From positions 3,410,001-3,474,000 of the forward strand of contig NZ_AP012547.1 in NCBI RefSeq assembly GCF_000828635.1: DNA of 64,000 nucleotides, in the 5' to 3' direction. Shown here in pieces: positions 55,599 to 64,000 of the stretch. The DNA is from Sulfuritalea hydrogenivorans sk43H. Lineage in GTDB: Bacteria > Pseudomonadota > Gammaproteobacteria > Burkholderiales > Rhodocyclaceae. The notes below the pieces were generated by a model. That model saw only the letters and a program-made list of their open reading frames with translations, was not told the DNA's origin and ran no database searches. Position 1 is the first letter of the stretch; each line of letters opens with the position of its first letter. The translations under genes were made by a program, and so were the position numbers.

Positions 55599-56429
55599 TC
55601 ATGCGAGCGGATGCCGGTCCAGTCCGGCCGCAACAAAGCCTTTCATGCCGGGGGGCAACGCCGCCAGGGCAGCCCGCGCCTCCGGCTCCCGCGCGAACTC
55701 GACGAAACAGCAGGCACCCGAACCGCTCATGCGTGCCTCGCCGTAGTGTCGCAGCCAATCCAAATGCCGCGCCACTTCAGGATAAAGCGCGCAGGCGACG
55801 GCTTCCAGATCGTTGTGGCCGAAGCCCGGGCGCCAGTCGTCGTCGGCAATGGCCGGCGTGTCGCGGCGCAATTGCGCGGAACGAAAAATTTCAAGCGTGG
55901 GCACCGCCACGGCGGGCACCAGCACCAGATACCAGGCCGGCGGGGGAACGAGGTCGGTGAAGCGCTCGCCGATGCCTTCGGCAAAGGCCGTGCGGCCGTG
56001 GACGAAGATCGGCACGTCGGCGCCGAGGCCAAGGCCGATCCGCTGCAAGGCGGACGAATCGAGACCGGTGCGCCACAGGCGGTTCAGCGCCATCAGCGTC
56101 GTCGCCGCATCCGAGCTGCCGCCGCCCAGCCCGCCGCCCATCGGCAAGCGCTTGTCGACATGCAGCGTGACCCCCGCCGTGGCGCCGGTGGCGGCACGCA
56201 AGGCGGTCGCCGCGCGGACCGTCAGGTCGGTCTCGGGCGGTACGCCAGGCAAGGGCGTGGCCAGCGCGATGCGGCCGTCGCTGCGCGGCTCGCAACGGAT
56301 CGTGTCGCCAAAATCGAGGAAGCGGAACACGGTTTGCAGCAAATGGTAGCCGTCGGCACGGCGACCGACGACATGCAGGAACAGGTTGATCTTGGCCGGC
56401 GCCGGCCAGTCGCGATCCCAGTCATTCAT
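55599..56429 (-). CDS. ispE: 4-diphosphocytidyl-2-C-methyl-D-erythritol kinase
   Basis: The product is 276 residues from the ATG at 56429. A GHMP kinase of the MEP isoprenoid pathway: DWPAPAKINLFLHVVGRRAD at the start, PMGGGLGGGSSDAATTLMAL as the ATP loop, and ARMSGSGACCFVEF near the end. It overlaps lolB by 8 bases, the usual lolB-ispE-prs order. Confidence 0.96.
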   Translation of the reverse strand: MNDWDRDWPAPAKINLFLHVVGRRADGYHLLQTVFRFLDFGDTIRCEPRSDGRIALATPLPGVPPETDLTVRAATALRAATGATAGVTLHVDKRLPMGGGLGGGSSDAATTLMALNRLWRTGLDSSALQRIGLGLGADVPIFVHGRTAFAEGIGERFTDLVPPPAWYLVLVPAVAVPTLEIFRSAQLRRDTPAIADDDWRPGFGHNDLEAVACALYPEVARHLDWLRHYGEARMSGSGACCFVEFAREPEARAALAALPPGMKGFVAAGLDRHPLA

Positions 56430-56952
56430 TTGGGGCGTCCCAGTCATCGACGACGAGCTTGAAGTCGACATCCTCGCGGTGCGCTTCCAGCACGCGCAAG
56501 AGTCGGCGCTGGCGGAACGCCGACGTATCGCTGATCACCACGCGCCAGCCGTCAACCTCGCCGCTCAACTCCGCACGGGCACCGCGCAGCCAGTCGGCCA
56601 TGGCTTCCAGCGGCAGCGGCGCGCCAAGGACGCGCTGTGCCAGTTGCGGCAGGGTGTCGGCGGTAATCGTCGCCTGGTTCGGCTGCTTCAGCCGCGCGCC
56701 ATCCTTGTCGTGCGTCAGCTCGGCGAGGCCCTGTCCCAGCGGCGACATCAGCAGCACGACATCGCTGCCCGGCGCATGCTCCCAGCGAAAACGCAGATGG
56801 TCCCGGCGTTCGCCCTGACGCAGCGAAATGCGGCCTTCGGCGCTGACGCTCGCGAGCGGCGGGCCGAGGCGGGGCGATGAATCGGCTGGCGGTGCGAGCT
56901 CGGCGCAGGCGCCCATCAACAAGGCGGCAAGGCAAACCAGCCAGTGCTGCAT
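56422..56952 (-). CDS. lolB: outer-membrane lipoprotein assembly factor LolB
   Basis: The product is 176 residues from the ATG at 56952, with lipobox LLMGAC (Cys about residue 15). The short conserved blocks RISLRQGERRDHLRFRWEH and LPLEAMADWLRGARAELSG fit LolB, which inserts lipoproteins into the outer membrane. Near the end [20 protein letters not shown] is partly encoded by a dispersed-repeat copy. It lies between a TPR gene and ispE, as is normal for lolB. Confidence 0.88.
   Translation of the reverse strand: MQHWLVCLAALLMGACAELAPPADSSPRLGPPLASVSAEGRISLRQGERRDHLRFRWEHAPGSDVVLLMSPLGQGLAELTHDKDGARLKQPNQATITADTLPQLAQRVLGAPLPLEAMADWLRGARAELSGEVDGWRVVISDTSAFRQRRLLRVLEAHREDVDFKLVVDDWDAPNE
56498..56521 (-). 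repeat. dispersed repeat inside lolB, partial copy
   Basis: The first 17 bases match the consensus exactly (AAGAGTCGGCGCTGGCG); the rest diverges. On the coding strand it is read FRQRRLL. Confidence 0.55.
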
Positions 56953-56960
56953 CGGGGAAC

Positions 56961-58667
56961 TCAGGGTACGAATCGCTTGATGGTCGCGGCCAGCACTTCG
57001 TTGGTCGGGTGCGCCTTGGTCGCCTCGCGCCAGACCACCAATGCCTCGCTGGAACGGCCAAGCGCCCACAGCACCTCGCCGACGTGAGCGGCGATCTCGG
57101 CATCGGGTTTCTGCGAGTAGGCCTTTTGCAGGGCCTCCAGCGCCGCGGCGAAATTTCCCTGGCGGAACAGCAGCCAGCCCTTGCTGTCGAGGATGAAGGG
57201 ATCGTCCGGTGCCAGCGACAAGGCCTTCTCGAGCAGTTGCGCGGCTTCGTCAAGGCGCAGGTTGCGGTCAGCCAGCGAGTAGCCGAGCGCGTTGTAGGCC
57301 TGCGCCGAATCCGGCTTGAGGACCATCAGGCGGCGCAGGTGGCGCTCCATGACATCCACGTAACCGAGCTTCTCCGCCGTGAGCGCGGTTTCGTAGAGCA
57401 GGTCCGGCTGGTCCGGCTGGACTTCCAGGGCCTTGGCGAGGAAGGAAAAGGCTTCCGCATGGCGCCCGGCATCGCGCAGCAACTGGGACTCCGCCACCAC
57501 CAGGCGGGCGTCGCCGGGCGCACCGGCACGCGCCGCCGCCAGCCGCTCGCGCGCCTCGTCGAGCTTGTTCTGGCGCAGCAGGACCTGGGCGGCCCGCACC
57601 TTCGCCGGCAGCGCATGTTCGCCGGCCAACACCTGGTCGTACCAGCGCAGCGCCTCGTCGGGACGTCCGGACTGATCGGCGATCTGCCCCAGGTAGAAGC
57701 GCGCCGGATCCAGTTCGCCGCGCCCGATTTCGACAAAACGCCTGAGTTGCTGCTCGGCTTCGGCGGCATCATTGACTTGCAGCGCGAGTATGCCGACAGC
57801 GTAGAGCATGTCCGGATTGTCGGGACTTGTCGACAGCAGGCGGCGAAACTCGACCCGCGCCGCTTCGTAGCGCTTCTCGCTCACCAGGCCCCGGGCATAC
57901 CCCAGGCGCACATCCTTGGCATCCGGATTGGACTCCAGCCAGGTTTTCAGGAAATCAAGTTGCGCGGCTCCCTTGGGCAACAGCTCCGCCTTGAACAGGG
58001 CCGCCAGTTCCCAGCTCGGGCGCAATTCCAGTGTCCGCTCGATTTCGCTGCGCGCGCGGTCCGCATCCCCCGCGCCAACCGCTGTCTGGGCGCGCACCAG
58101 GCGGGCTTCGGCAAGGTCGAGGTAGGGCTGGGTCAGTTGATCGAACAGCCGCTGCACCGCAAGCCTGTCGGGATAACGGGCAAACGCGCGCACCATGCGG
58201 ATCAGCGCATCGCCGATCTGCGGGCCTTCCGCCGCCAGGTCGCGGGCAAGGCTGGTGGCCAGTTCCTCGATGCGTCCGCTGGCGAGCAACAGGGTCGCCA
58301 GCATCTGGCGTGCCTGCTGGGATTCCGGCTCAAGGCTCAGCCACAAGCGGGAGGCCTCCAGCGCGGAATCGTACTGCCGCGCATGAAAGGCGATCTCTGC
58401 CGCCCGGCGCACGATCCGCGGGTCGCGCGTGCTCTGCGCCAGGTCAAGGTAGGCACCGGCCGAGAGCCCGAACTGGCCGCGCTGGGCAGCGATTTCGGCA
58501 AGCAGGAACTGATAGAGGATCTGCCCCGTCAGCTCCTGCTTCGGCAGCCGATCCCCGGCTTTCGCCTGCGCCGGCGCGTCGGGTGCTTTCGCATCGGGCG
58601 CCTGCGCCCATGTCGCGGTACTGACCAGTGCCAGCGAAAGCGCAAAAACGGAGGGGGACAAGTTCAT
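56961..58667 (-). CDS. tetratricopeptide-repeat protein, exported
   Basis: The product is 568 residues from the ATG at 58667, where a signal peptide begins (MNLSPSVFALSLALVSTATW AQA). Almost the whole length consists of TPR-like helical pairs (e.g. GQFGLSAGAYLDLAQSTRDP; SAQAYNALGYSLADRNLRLD; DDPFILDSKGWLLFRQGNFA). It lies 8 bases from lolB and is probably co-transcribed with it. Such TPR proteins in front of lolB occur in many betaproteobacteria; their function is unknown, likely envelope-related. Confidence 0.9.
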   Translation of the reverse strand: MNLSPSVFALSLALVSTATWAQAPDAKAPDAPAQAKAGDRLPKQELTGQILYQFLLAEIAAQRGQFGLSAGAYLDLAQSTRDPRIVRRAAEIAFHARQYDSALEASRLWLSLEPESQQARQMLATLLLASGRIEELATSLARDLAAEGPQIGDALIRMVRAFARYPDRLAVQRLFDQLTQPYLDLAEARLVRAQTAVGAGDADRARSEIERTLELRPSWELAALFKAELLPKGAAQLDFLKTWLESNPDAKDVRLGYARGLVSEKRYEAARVEFRRLLSTSPDNPDMLYAVGILALQVNDAAEAEQQLRRFVEIGRGELDPARFYLGQIADQSGRPDEALRWYDQVLAGEHALPAKVRAAQVLLRQNKLDEARERLAAARAGAPGDARLVVAESQLLRDAGRHAEAFSFLAKALEVQPDQPDLLYETALTAEKLGYVDVMERHLRRLMVLKPDSAQAYNALGYSLADRNLRLDEAAQLLEKALSLAPDDPFILDSKGWLLFRQGNFAAALEALQKAYSQKPDAEIAAHVGEVLWALGRSSEALVVWREATKAHPTNEVLAATIKRFVP

Positions 58668-58753
58668 GGGCGCGGTACCAGGGCCAAACACTGCCGTCAA
58701 ACGCGGCGTCACATACAATGCGGCGATGTTAGCAGTTTCGTACCGGTCCCGGC

Positions 58754-59578
58754 ATGCCTGAACTTCCCGAGGTCGAAGTCACCTGTCGCGGCATTGCGCC
58801 GGCGCTGACCGGCAGCCGGGTTGTCGGCGTCATTGCGCGAACGCCGGCGCTGCGCTATCCGCTGCCGAAACACCTCGACCGAACGCTCGCCGGATCACGC
58901 CTGCTCGCGGTCAAGCGCCGCGGCAAATACCTGCTGCTGGATTTCGGCCACGGCCATCTGCTGATCCATCTCGGCATGTCGGGCAGTCTGCGGCTGGTTC
59001 CGGCCGGGCTCGCCGCCGAAAAGCATGATCATTTCGATCTGCTGTTCGCCATCAAGGGCAAATCCGTGGCCCTGCGCCTGCGCGACCCCCGCCGCTTCGG
59101 CGCCATCCTCTGGCTTGAGGCCGACCCACTGCGGCATCCGCTGCTGGCCGTGCTCGGTGTCGAACCGCTGACCGAAGAATTCAGTGCCGCATGGCTCAAA
59201 CAGGAACTTGCCGGACTCGCGGCGGCGATCAAGCCGACCCTGATGGACAGCCATCGCGTGGTCGGCATCGGCAATATCTATGCGTCGGAAAGCCTGTTTC
59301 GCGCCGGAATCGATCCGCGCACGCCGGCGGGCAAGGTCTCCCTGAAACGCCTGGAACGCCTGGTGCCGGCGATCAAGACGACGCTGGCGGCAGCGATCGC
59401 TGCCGGCGGCAGCAGCCTGCGCGACTTCATTCGTTCCGACGGCAGCTCGGGCTATTTCCAGCAGCAGTATTTCGTGTATGGCCGCGGCGGCGAGCCCTGC
59501 CGGGTTTGCGGGCACCCCATCCGGGAACTGCGGCAGGGACAGCGCGCGACATTTTTCTGCGCCCGCTGCCAGCGCTAA
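58754..59578 (+). CDS. mutM: formamidopyrimidine-DNA glycosylase
   Basis: The 274-residue enzyme removes 8-oxoguanine. The catalytic N-terminus MPELPEVEVTCRGIAP (Pro and Glu after Met), the LIHLGMSGSLRL block, the GIGNIYASESLFRAGI helix-two-turn-helix and the C-terminal zinc finger CRVCGHPIRELRQGQRATFF-CxxC are all present. It is divergent from the TPR gene and ends convergent with the ferredoxin gene. Confidence 0.98.
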   Translation: MPELPEVEVTCRGIAPALTGSRVVGVIARTPALRYPLPKHLDRTLAGSRLLAVKRRGKYLLLDFGHGHLLIHLGMSGSLRLVPAGLAAEKHDHFDLLFAIKGKSVALRLRDPRRFGAILWLEADPLRHPLLAVLGVEPLTEEFSAAWLKQELAGLAAAIKPTLMDSHRVVGIGNIYASESLFRAGIDPRTPAGKVSLKRLERLVPAIKTTLAAAIAAGGSSLRDFIRSDGSSGYFQQQYFVYGRGGEPCRVCGHPIRELRQGQRATFFCARCQR

Positions 59579-59585
59579 AGCTTGC

Positions 59586-60890
<1,305 letters not shown>

Positions 60891-61011
60891 TACGCCACCG
60901 CAGGGCCGCCCCAAGGCGGCGTCAGCAACGATGACGAAAGCGGCGCATCGCGCCGCTGAACCAGCGTCACCCCCTTCCCTGGGAAGGGGGGTGGGGGAAG
61001 GGCGGCATCGT
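60891..61011. repeat. gap with CCCCCTTCCC palindrome
   Basis: CCCCCTTCCCTGGGAAGGGG (within 60970-60991) is the third member of the C-rich palindrome family seen at 27475 and 36139, preceded on this strand by GCGTCAC. No gene in the gap. Confidence 0.65.
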
Positions 61012-62301
61012 TCAGTCAGCCGCGACGATCACCGTCATCAGGTTTTCGGCCTTTACGTGGCGGGCGAAGGCGGCTTTGACCTGCTCGACCGTGACTGCTT
61101 TCACCTTGGCCGGGAATTCGTCGAGATAGGTCAGAGGCAAGCCGTAGAAGCCTATCGCGGAAAGATAACCGAGCAGCTTGGCATTGCTGTCCATGCGCAG
61201 CGCGAGGCCGTCGACCAGGTTCTTCTTCGCCGCCGCCAGCTCCTTCGGCGTCGGGCCCTTGGCGATGTAGTCGGTGAGTACTTCATCCACCACCTTGAGC
61301 GCATCCGGAACCTGCTCGCGCTTGGTCTGCAGGCCAATCTCGAACGGTCCTTCGAGCTTGCGCGGCGCGAAGTAGGAATACACGCTGTAGGCGTAGCCGC
61401 GCTTTTCGCGGACTTCCTTCATCAGCCGCGAGACGAAGCCGCCGCCACCCAGGGTGTAGTTTCCGACCAGCAGCGGGAAGTAGTCCGCGTCGCTGCGCCG
61501 GATCGCCGGCAGGCCGATGTGGATATGGCTCTGTGCCGCCGGGTGGGCGATCTTGAGCGTGCCGCGCAGCGGCTTTTTCACGTCCGGCGGGACAAGCTTG
61601 CCGCCTCCCGCGGGAAGCACTTCGGTCAAATGCTGCGCAATGGCCTCCGCCTCCGCCCTTGATACGTCGCCGATGATCGACACGACGGCGCCCTTTGCGC
61701 CATAGTGCTGACGATGAAATGCGACGAGGTCCTCGCGCGTGATGGCGCCCACGCTGTCCACGGTCGGGCTGACGCCGTAGGGATGGTCGGGGTAGATCGC
61801 GGCGGCGAAACGCTTGCCGGCGATGGTGTCGGGACGCGTCTCGGCTTCGCGGATGCTGGCGATGGTGCGTCCCTTTTCCCGCTCCAGCACCGCTTGCGGG
61901 AAAGTCGGCGCTGACAGGACGGTGCGCATCAGGTTCAAGGCCGCCTCGCGCTCCGCCCTGGCCGAGAGCGTGCGCATGCTGACGCTGGCGCGGTCGCTGT
62001 CGACGCCGCCGCCCAGGCGCGCGCCGATGTCGACCAGGCGTCCGGCAATCTGCTCTTCATCGAGGTCCGCGGCGCCGGTCTCCAGCAGGCCGTGCGTCAC
62101 ACTGGCCAGGCCGGACTTACCCGCGGGAACGAACGCGCTGCCCGCGGCAAAATCGATCTGGACGTCGAGGATGGGCAACACGCGTGTCTCGACAAAATAG
62201 ACCTGCGCCCCGGAGGGAGCCGTCCAGTGTTCGATCTTGACGCCGGCAAAAGCGAGCGACGGGACAATGGAAGACAGCAGCAGAACAATCAGTGTACGCA
62301 T
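61012..62301 (-). CDS. M16 family peptidase homologue lacking the zinc motif
   Basis: The product is 429 residues from the ATG at 62301, with a signal peptide (LIVLLLSSIVPSLAFAG). The two-lobed M16 fold is clear (YAYSVYSYFAPRKLEGPFEI; ARHVKAENLMTVIVAAD), but the HxxEH zinc motif is absent: the place has ASVTHGLLETGAADL. It is therefore the non-catalytic subunit of a heterodimer with the neighbouring active M16 protein, whose stop it overlaps by one base. Confidence 0.9.
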   Translation of the reverse strand: MRTLIVLLLSSIVPSLAFAGVKIEHWTAPSGAQVYFVETRVLPILDVQIDFAAGSAFVPAGKSGLASVTHGLLETGAADLDEEQIAGRLVDIGARLGGGVDSDRASVSMRTLSARAEREAALNLMRTVLSAPTFPQAVLEREKGRTIASIREAETRPDTIAGKRFAAAIYPDHPYGVSPTVDSVGAITREDLVAFHRQHYGAKGAVVSIIGDVSRAEAEAIAQHLTEVLPAGGGKLVPPDVKKPLRGTLKIAHPAAQSHIHIGLPAIRRSDADYFPLLVGNYTLGGGGFVSRLMKEVREKRGYAYSVYSYFAPRKLEGPFEIGLQTKREQVPDALKVVDEVLTDYIAKGPTPKELAAAKKNLVDGLALRMDSNAKLLGYLSAIGFYGLPLTYLDEFPAKVKAVTVEQVKAAFARHVKAENLMTVIVAAD

Positions 62302-63665
62302 CAGTGCCTCGCTGCCCCGGAGGGCTTCTTCGGTTTGCTTTGTTCGATGGGCTGCGGATCGAGCACGGCGATGGAGAGCGTGTCGTCCTTGAAGTATTTC
62401 TTCGCCACGGCCTGCACCTCTTCCGCCGTAACGCTTTTCACTTTTTCGAGCAGGGTGTCGATGTCGCGCCATGACTGCCCCGCCGCCTCGGCACCGCCGA
62501 TTTCCATGGCCTGCGCCATCAGCGAATCGCGTTTATATATCTGGGCGGCAATGGACTGGGTCTTGACCCGGGCGAGCTCCTCGGCCGAGACGCCCTCGTC
62601 CTGAATGCGCTTGATTTCGCCGCGCAGGGCCGCTTCGAGATCGGCAATGGTCTTGCCTTCGGCCGGCTGTCCGTCGAGGACGAAGTTCGTCTCGCCGCGC
62701 AGCGTCGGATCGTAGCCGGCGCCGGCGGACTGGGCGACGCGACTGCCGCGCACCAGGTTTTTGGCAAAGCGCGAAGCCTCGTGCCCATCGAGCACCGACG
62801 CCAGCACATCCAGTGCATACGGGTCGCGATCCTTCTGCACATCGCGCAACTTTGGGGCCTTCCATGCCATGGCAAGGTAAGGCAGCTTGGCGGGTGCCTT
62901 GACGCTTACCCGGCGGATGCCCGCCTGCTCGGGTTCGTTCTGCGGCTTGCGTTCCGGCAGGGCGTGCGGCTTGTGCGGGCCATAGTATTTCTGTGCCAGG
63001 CGAAATACCTCGCGGTGATCGACGTCGCCCACCACCACCACGTAGGCGTTGTTCGGCGCGTACCACTGCCGATACCAGTCGCGCGCGTCCTGCCAGGTCA
63101 TGTGTTCGAGATCGTCCATCCAGCCGATGATCGGGCGCCGATAGGGATGCACCTGGAAGATCGTCGAATTCAAGGCTTCATGCACCAGGGCATGCGGATT
63201 GTCGTCGGTGCGCAACCGCCGCTCTTCCATCACCACCTTGATCTCGGCGGCGAACTCCTTGGCATCGAGAGTCAGGTTCGCCATGCGGTCCGCTTCGAGC
63301 TTCATCATGTCAGGCAGTGCGGCCTTCGGCACGATCTGGAAATACGCCGTGTAGTCGCGGCTGGTGAAGGCGTTGTCACGGCCACCGGCTTCGGCCACGC
63401 GCTTGTTGAATTCGCCCGGACGCAGGTTCTTCGTACCCTTGAACATCAGGTGCTCCAGCACATGGGCGACACCCGAGGTGCCATCCTTTTCGTCCATGCT
63501 GCCGGCGCGATACCAGACCATATGCACCGCCGTCGGCGCCCGGCGGTCTTCCTTGACGATGACGCGCAAGCCGTTGGCGAGCTTCGTTTCGAACGGGTTG
63601 GCAAGAGTCGGCGCTGGCGACACGGCGAAAGCCAGCACAACTGAGGCGGCGAGCAATGGTTTCAT
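62301..63665 (-). CDS. M16 family zinc peptidase, catalytic subunit, periplasmic
   Basis: The 454-residue protein has the zinc motif HVLEH (about residues 68-72, in SGVAHVLEHLMFKGTKNL) with a distal Glu in VMEERRLRTDDN, so it is an active pitrilysin-type peptidase. The signal peptide reads [20 protein letters not shown] with cleavage after LA near residue 22. That AVSPAPTL is encoded by an exact dispersed repeat. It pairs with the inactive M16 gene directly downstream. Confidence 0.93.
   Translation of the reverse strand: MKPLLAASVVLAFAVSPAPTLANPFETKLANGLRVIVKEDRRAPTAVHMVWYRAGSMDEKDGTSGVAHVLEHLMFKGTKNLRPGEFNKRVAEAGGRDNAFTSRDYTAYFQIVPKAALPDMMKLEADRMANLTLDAKEFAAEIKVVMEERRLRTDDNPHALVHEALNSTIFQVHPYRRPIIGWMDDLEHMTWQDARDWYRQWYAPNNAYVVVVGDVDHREVFRLAQKYYGPHKPHALPERKPQNEPEQAGIRRVSVKAPAKLPYLAMAWKAPKLRDVQKDRDPYALDVLASVLDGHEASRFAKNLVRGSRVAQSAGAGYDPTLRGETNFVLDGQPAEGKTIADLEAALRGEIKRIQDEGVSAEELARVKTQSIAAQIYKRDSLMAQAMEIGGAEAAGQSWRDIDTLLEKVKSVTAEEVQAVAKKYFKDDTLSIAVLDPQPIEQSKPKKPSGAARH
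63603..63626 (-). repeat. dispersed repeat inside the M16 signal peptide (exact copy)
   Basis: All 24 bases match the consensus. In the gene (minus) it encodes AVSPAPTL at the end of the hydrophobic core and near the cleavage site. Confidence 0.85.
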
Positions 63666-63689
63666 GTCAGGTCTGGGCGGTTGGCGCGG

Positions 63690-63717
63690 TTGGGATGAAA
63701 AGGGCTTCTGTTAAAAT
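63690..63717 (+). promoter_or_regulatory. promoter of ftsY
   Basis: TTGGGA (63690-63695) and TAAAAT (63712-63717) are 16 bases apart and 48 bases before the ftsY ATG, in the divergent gap to the M16 operon. Confidence 0.6.
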
Positions 63718-63764
63718 CCTGATCGCGCATCTTAGCGCGGCTCCCGCTTCCGACAGCATTCCGC

Positions 63765-64000
63765 ATGTTTGGTTTCCTGAAAACAAAGGACGATCCCGCA
63801 GCGCCGTCGGCAGCGGCGACAGCGGCACGCGCTCCATGGAGCGAACGCCTCAAGGCCGGCCTTTCGCGCACCCGTGAAACCCTCAACACGCCGCTGACGG
63901 AACTCTTCAGCCGGGCGAAGATCGACGACGATCTGCTCGATGATCTGGAAACCACGCTGCTGACGGCGGATTGCGGCGTCGACGCCACGCACTGGCTGCT
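63765..64000 (+). CDS. ftsY: signal recognition particle receptor FtsY, N-terminal part
   Basis: Only the first 78 residues are in the window: MFGFLKTKDDPAAPSAAATA, then SERLKAGLSRTRETLNTPLT and IDDDLLDDLETTLLTADCGV, the SRP54-N helical domain. The acidic A domain found in E. coli FtsY is almost absent here. ftsY divergent from an M16 pair with rsmD-coaD behind is the usual order in this class. Confidence 0.92.
   Translation, partial: MFGFLKTKDDPAAPSAAATAARAPWSERLKAGLSRTRETLNTPLTELFSRAKIDDDLLDDLETTLLTADCGVDATHWL

Noticed and set aside
61900-61920. Possible repeat copy in the inactive M16 gene (LSAPTF)
   Set aside because: Only the first half (AAGTCGGCGCTG) matches; too short to separate from chance in GC-rich sequence.

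Overview
The window is about 64 kb of a high-GC chromosome from a betaproteobacterium. The protein sequences, the rpsU-yqeY-dnaG-rpoD block, the SAH riboswitch before ahcY, the Lys/Ala/Pro-rich RpoD amino terminus and the tol-pal-queE and ispE-tRNA-prs-rplY-pth-ychF orders fit the Rhodocyclales/Sterolibacteriaceae side of the class; that placement is inference. No rRNA operon, prophage or CRISPR array is visible. Most of the window is core housekeeping sequence.

Layout. 1-404: start of a radical SAM gene (minus). 532-6210: periplasmic alpha-2-macroglobulin. 6211-9534: accessory insert, consisting of a pair of AT-richer genes between long inverted repeat arms, the right arm split by an IS481-family element. 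9535-13132: receiver-like protein, glycosyltransferase-like protein and penicillin-binding protein 1C. 13189-18165: macromolecular synthesis block (rpsU, GatB/YqeY protein, dnaG, rpoD) plus tRNA-Ile2. 18295-21833: small winged-helix protein, patatin lipoprotein, DnaQ/GIY-YIG fusion, radical SAM protein. 21844-22300: decayed flavin reductase gene. 22613-25534: tRNA-fMet, SAH riboswitch, ahcY, small membrane protein, metF (methyl cycle). 25539-30528: minus-strand unit of TonB-dependent receptor, orphan periplasmic binding protein and hybrid histidine kinase, which may form one sensing system. 30564-36123: DMT transporters, HerA-like ATPase, yebC, HAD phosphatase, periplasmic peroxiredoxin. 36236-39670: ruvC, an inserted glycosyltransferase, ruvA, ruvB. 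39672-43369: three surface-glycan genes. 43413-49033: ybgC-tolQRAB-pal-cpoB-queE. 49038-53643: CoA-binding protein, gluQ, thioredoxin, PAS membrane protein, ychF, pth. 53647-58667: rplY, prs, tRNA-Gln, ispE, lolB, TPR protein. 58754-64000: mutM, ferredoxin, coaD, rsmD, a pair of M16 peptidases and the start of ftsY.

The most unusual signal is a short dispersed repeat whose core reads GTCGGCGCTGGCGACACGGC. It occurs about ten times, between genes and also inside reading frames (ruvA, an M16 peptidase signal peptide, queE, lolB, tolA, the HerA-like ATPase), where it is read as VGAGDTA-, SPAPTL- or CRQRRL-like peptides depending on strand and frame. It also forms the outer ends of the inverted arms of the 6.2-9.5 kb insert. 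A second palindrome family (CCCCCTGCC...GGCAGGGGG) lies in intergenic gaps.
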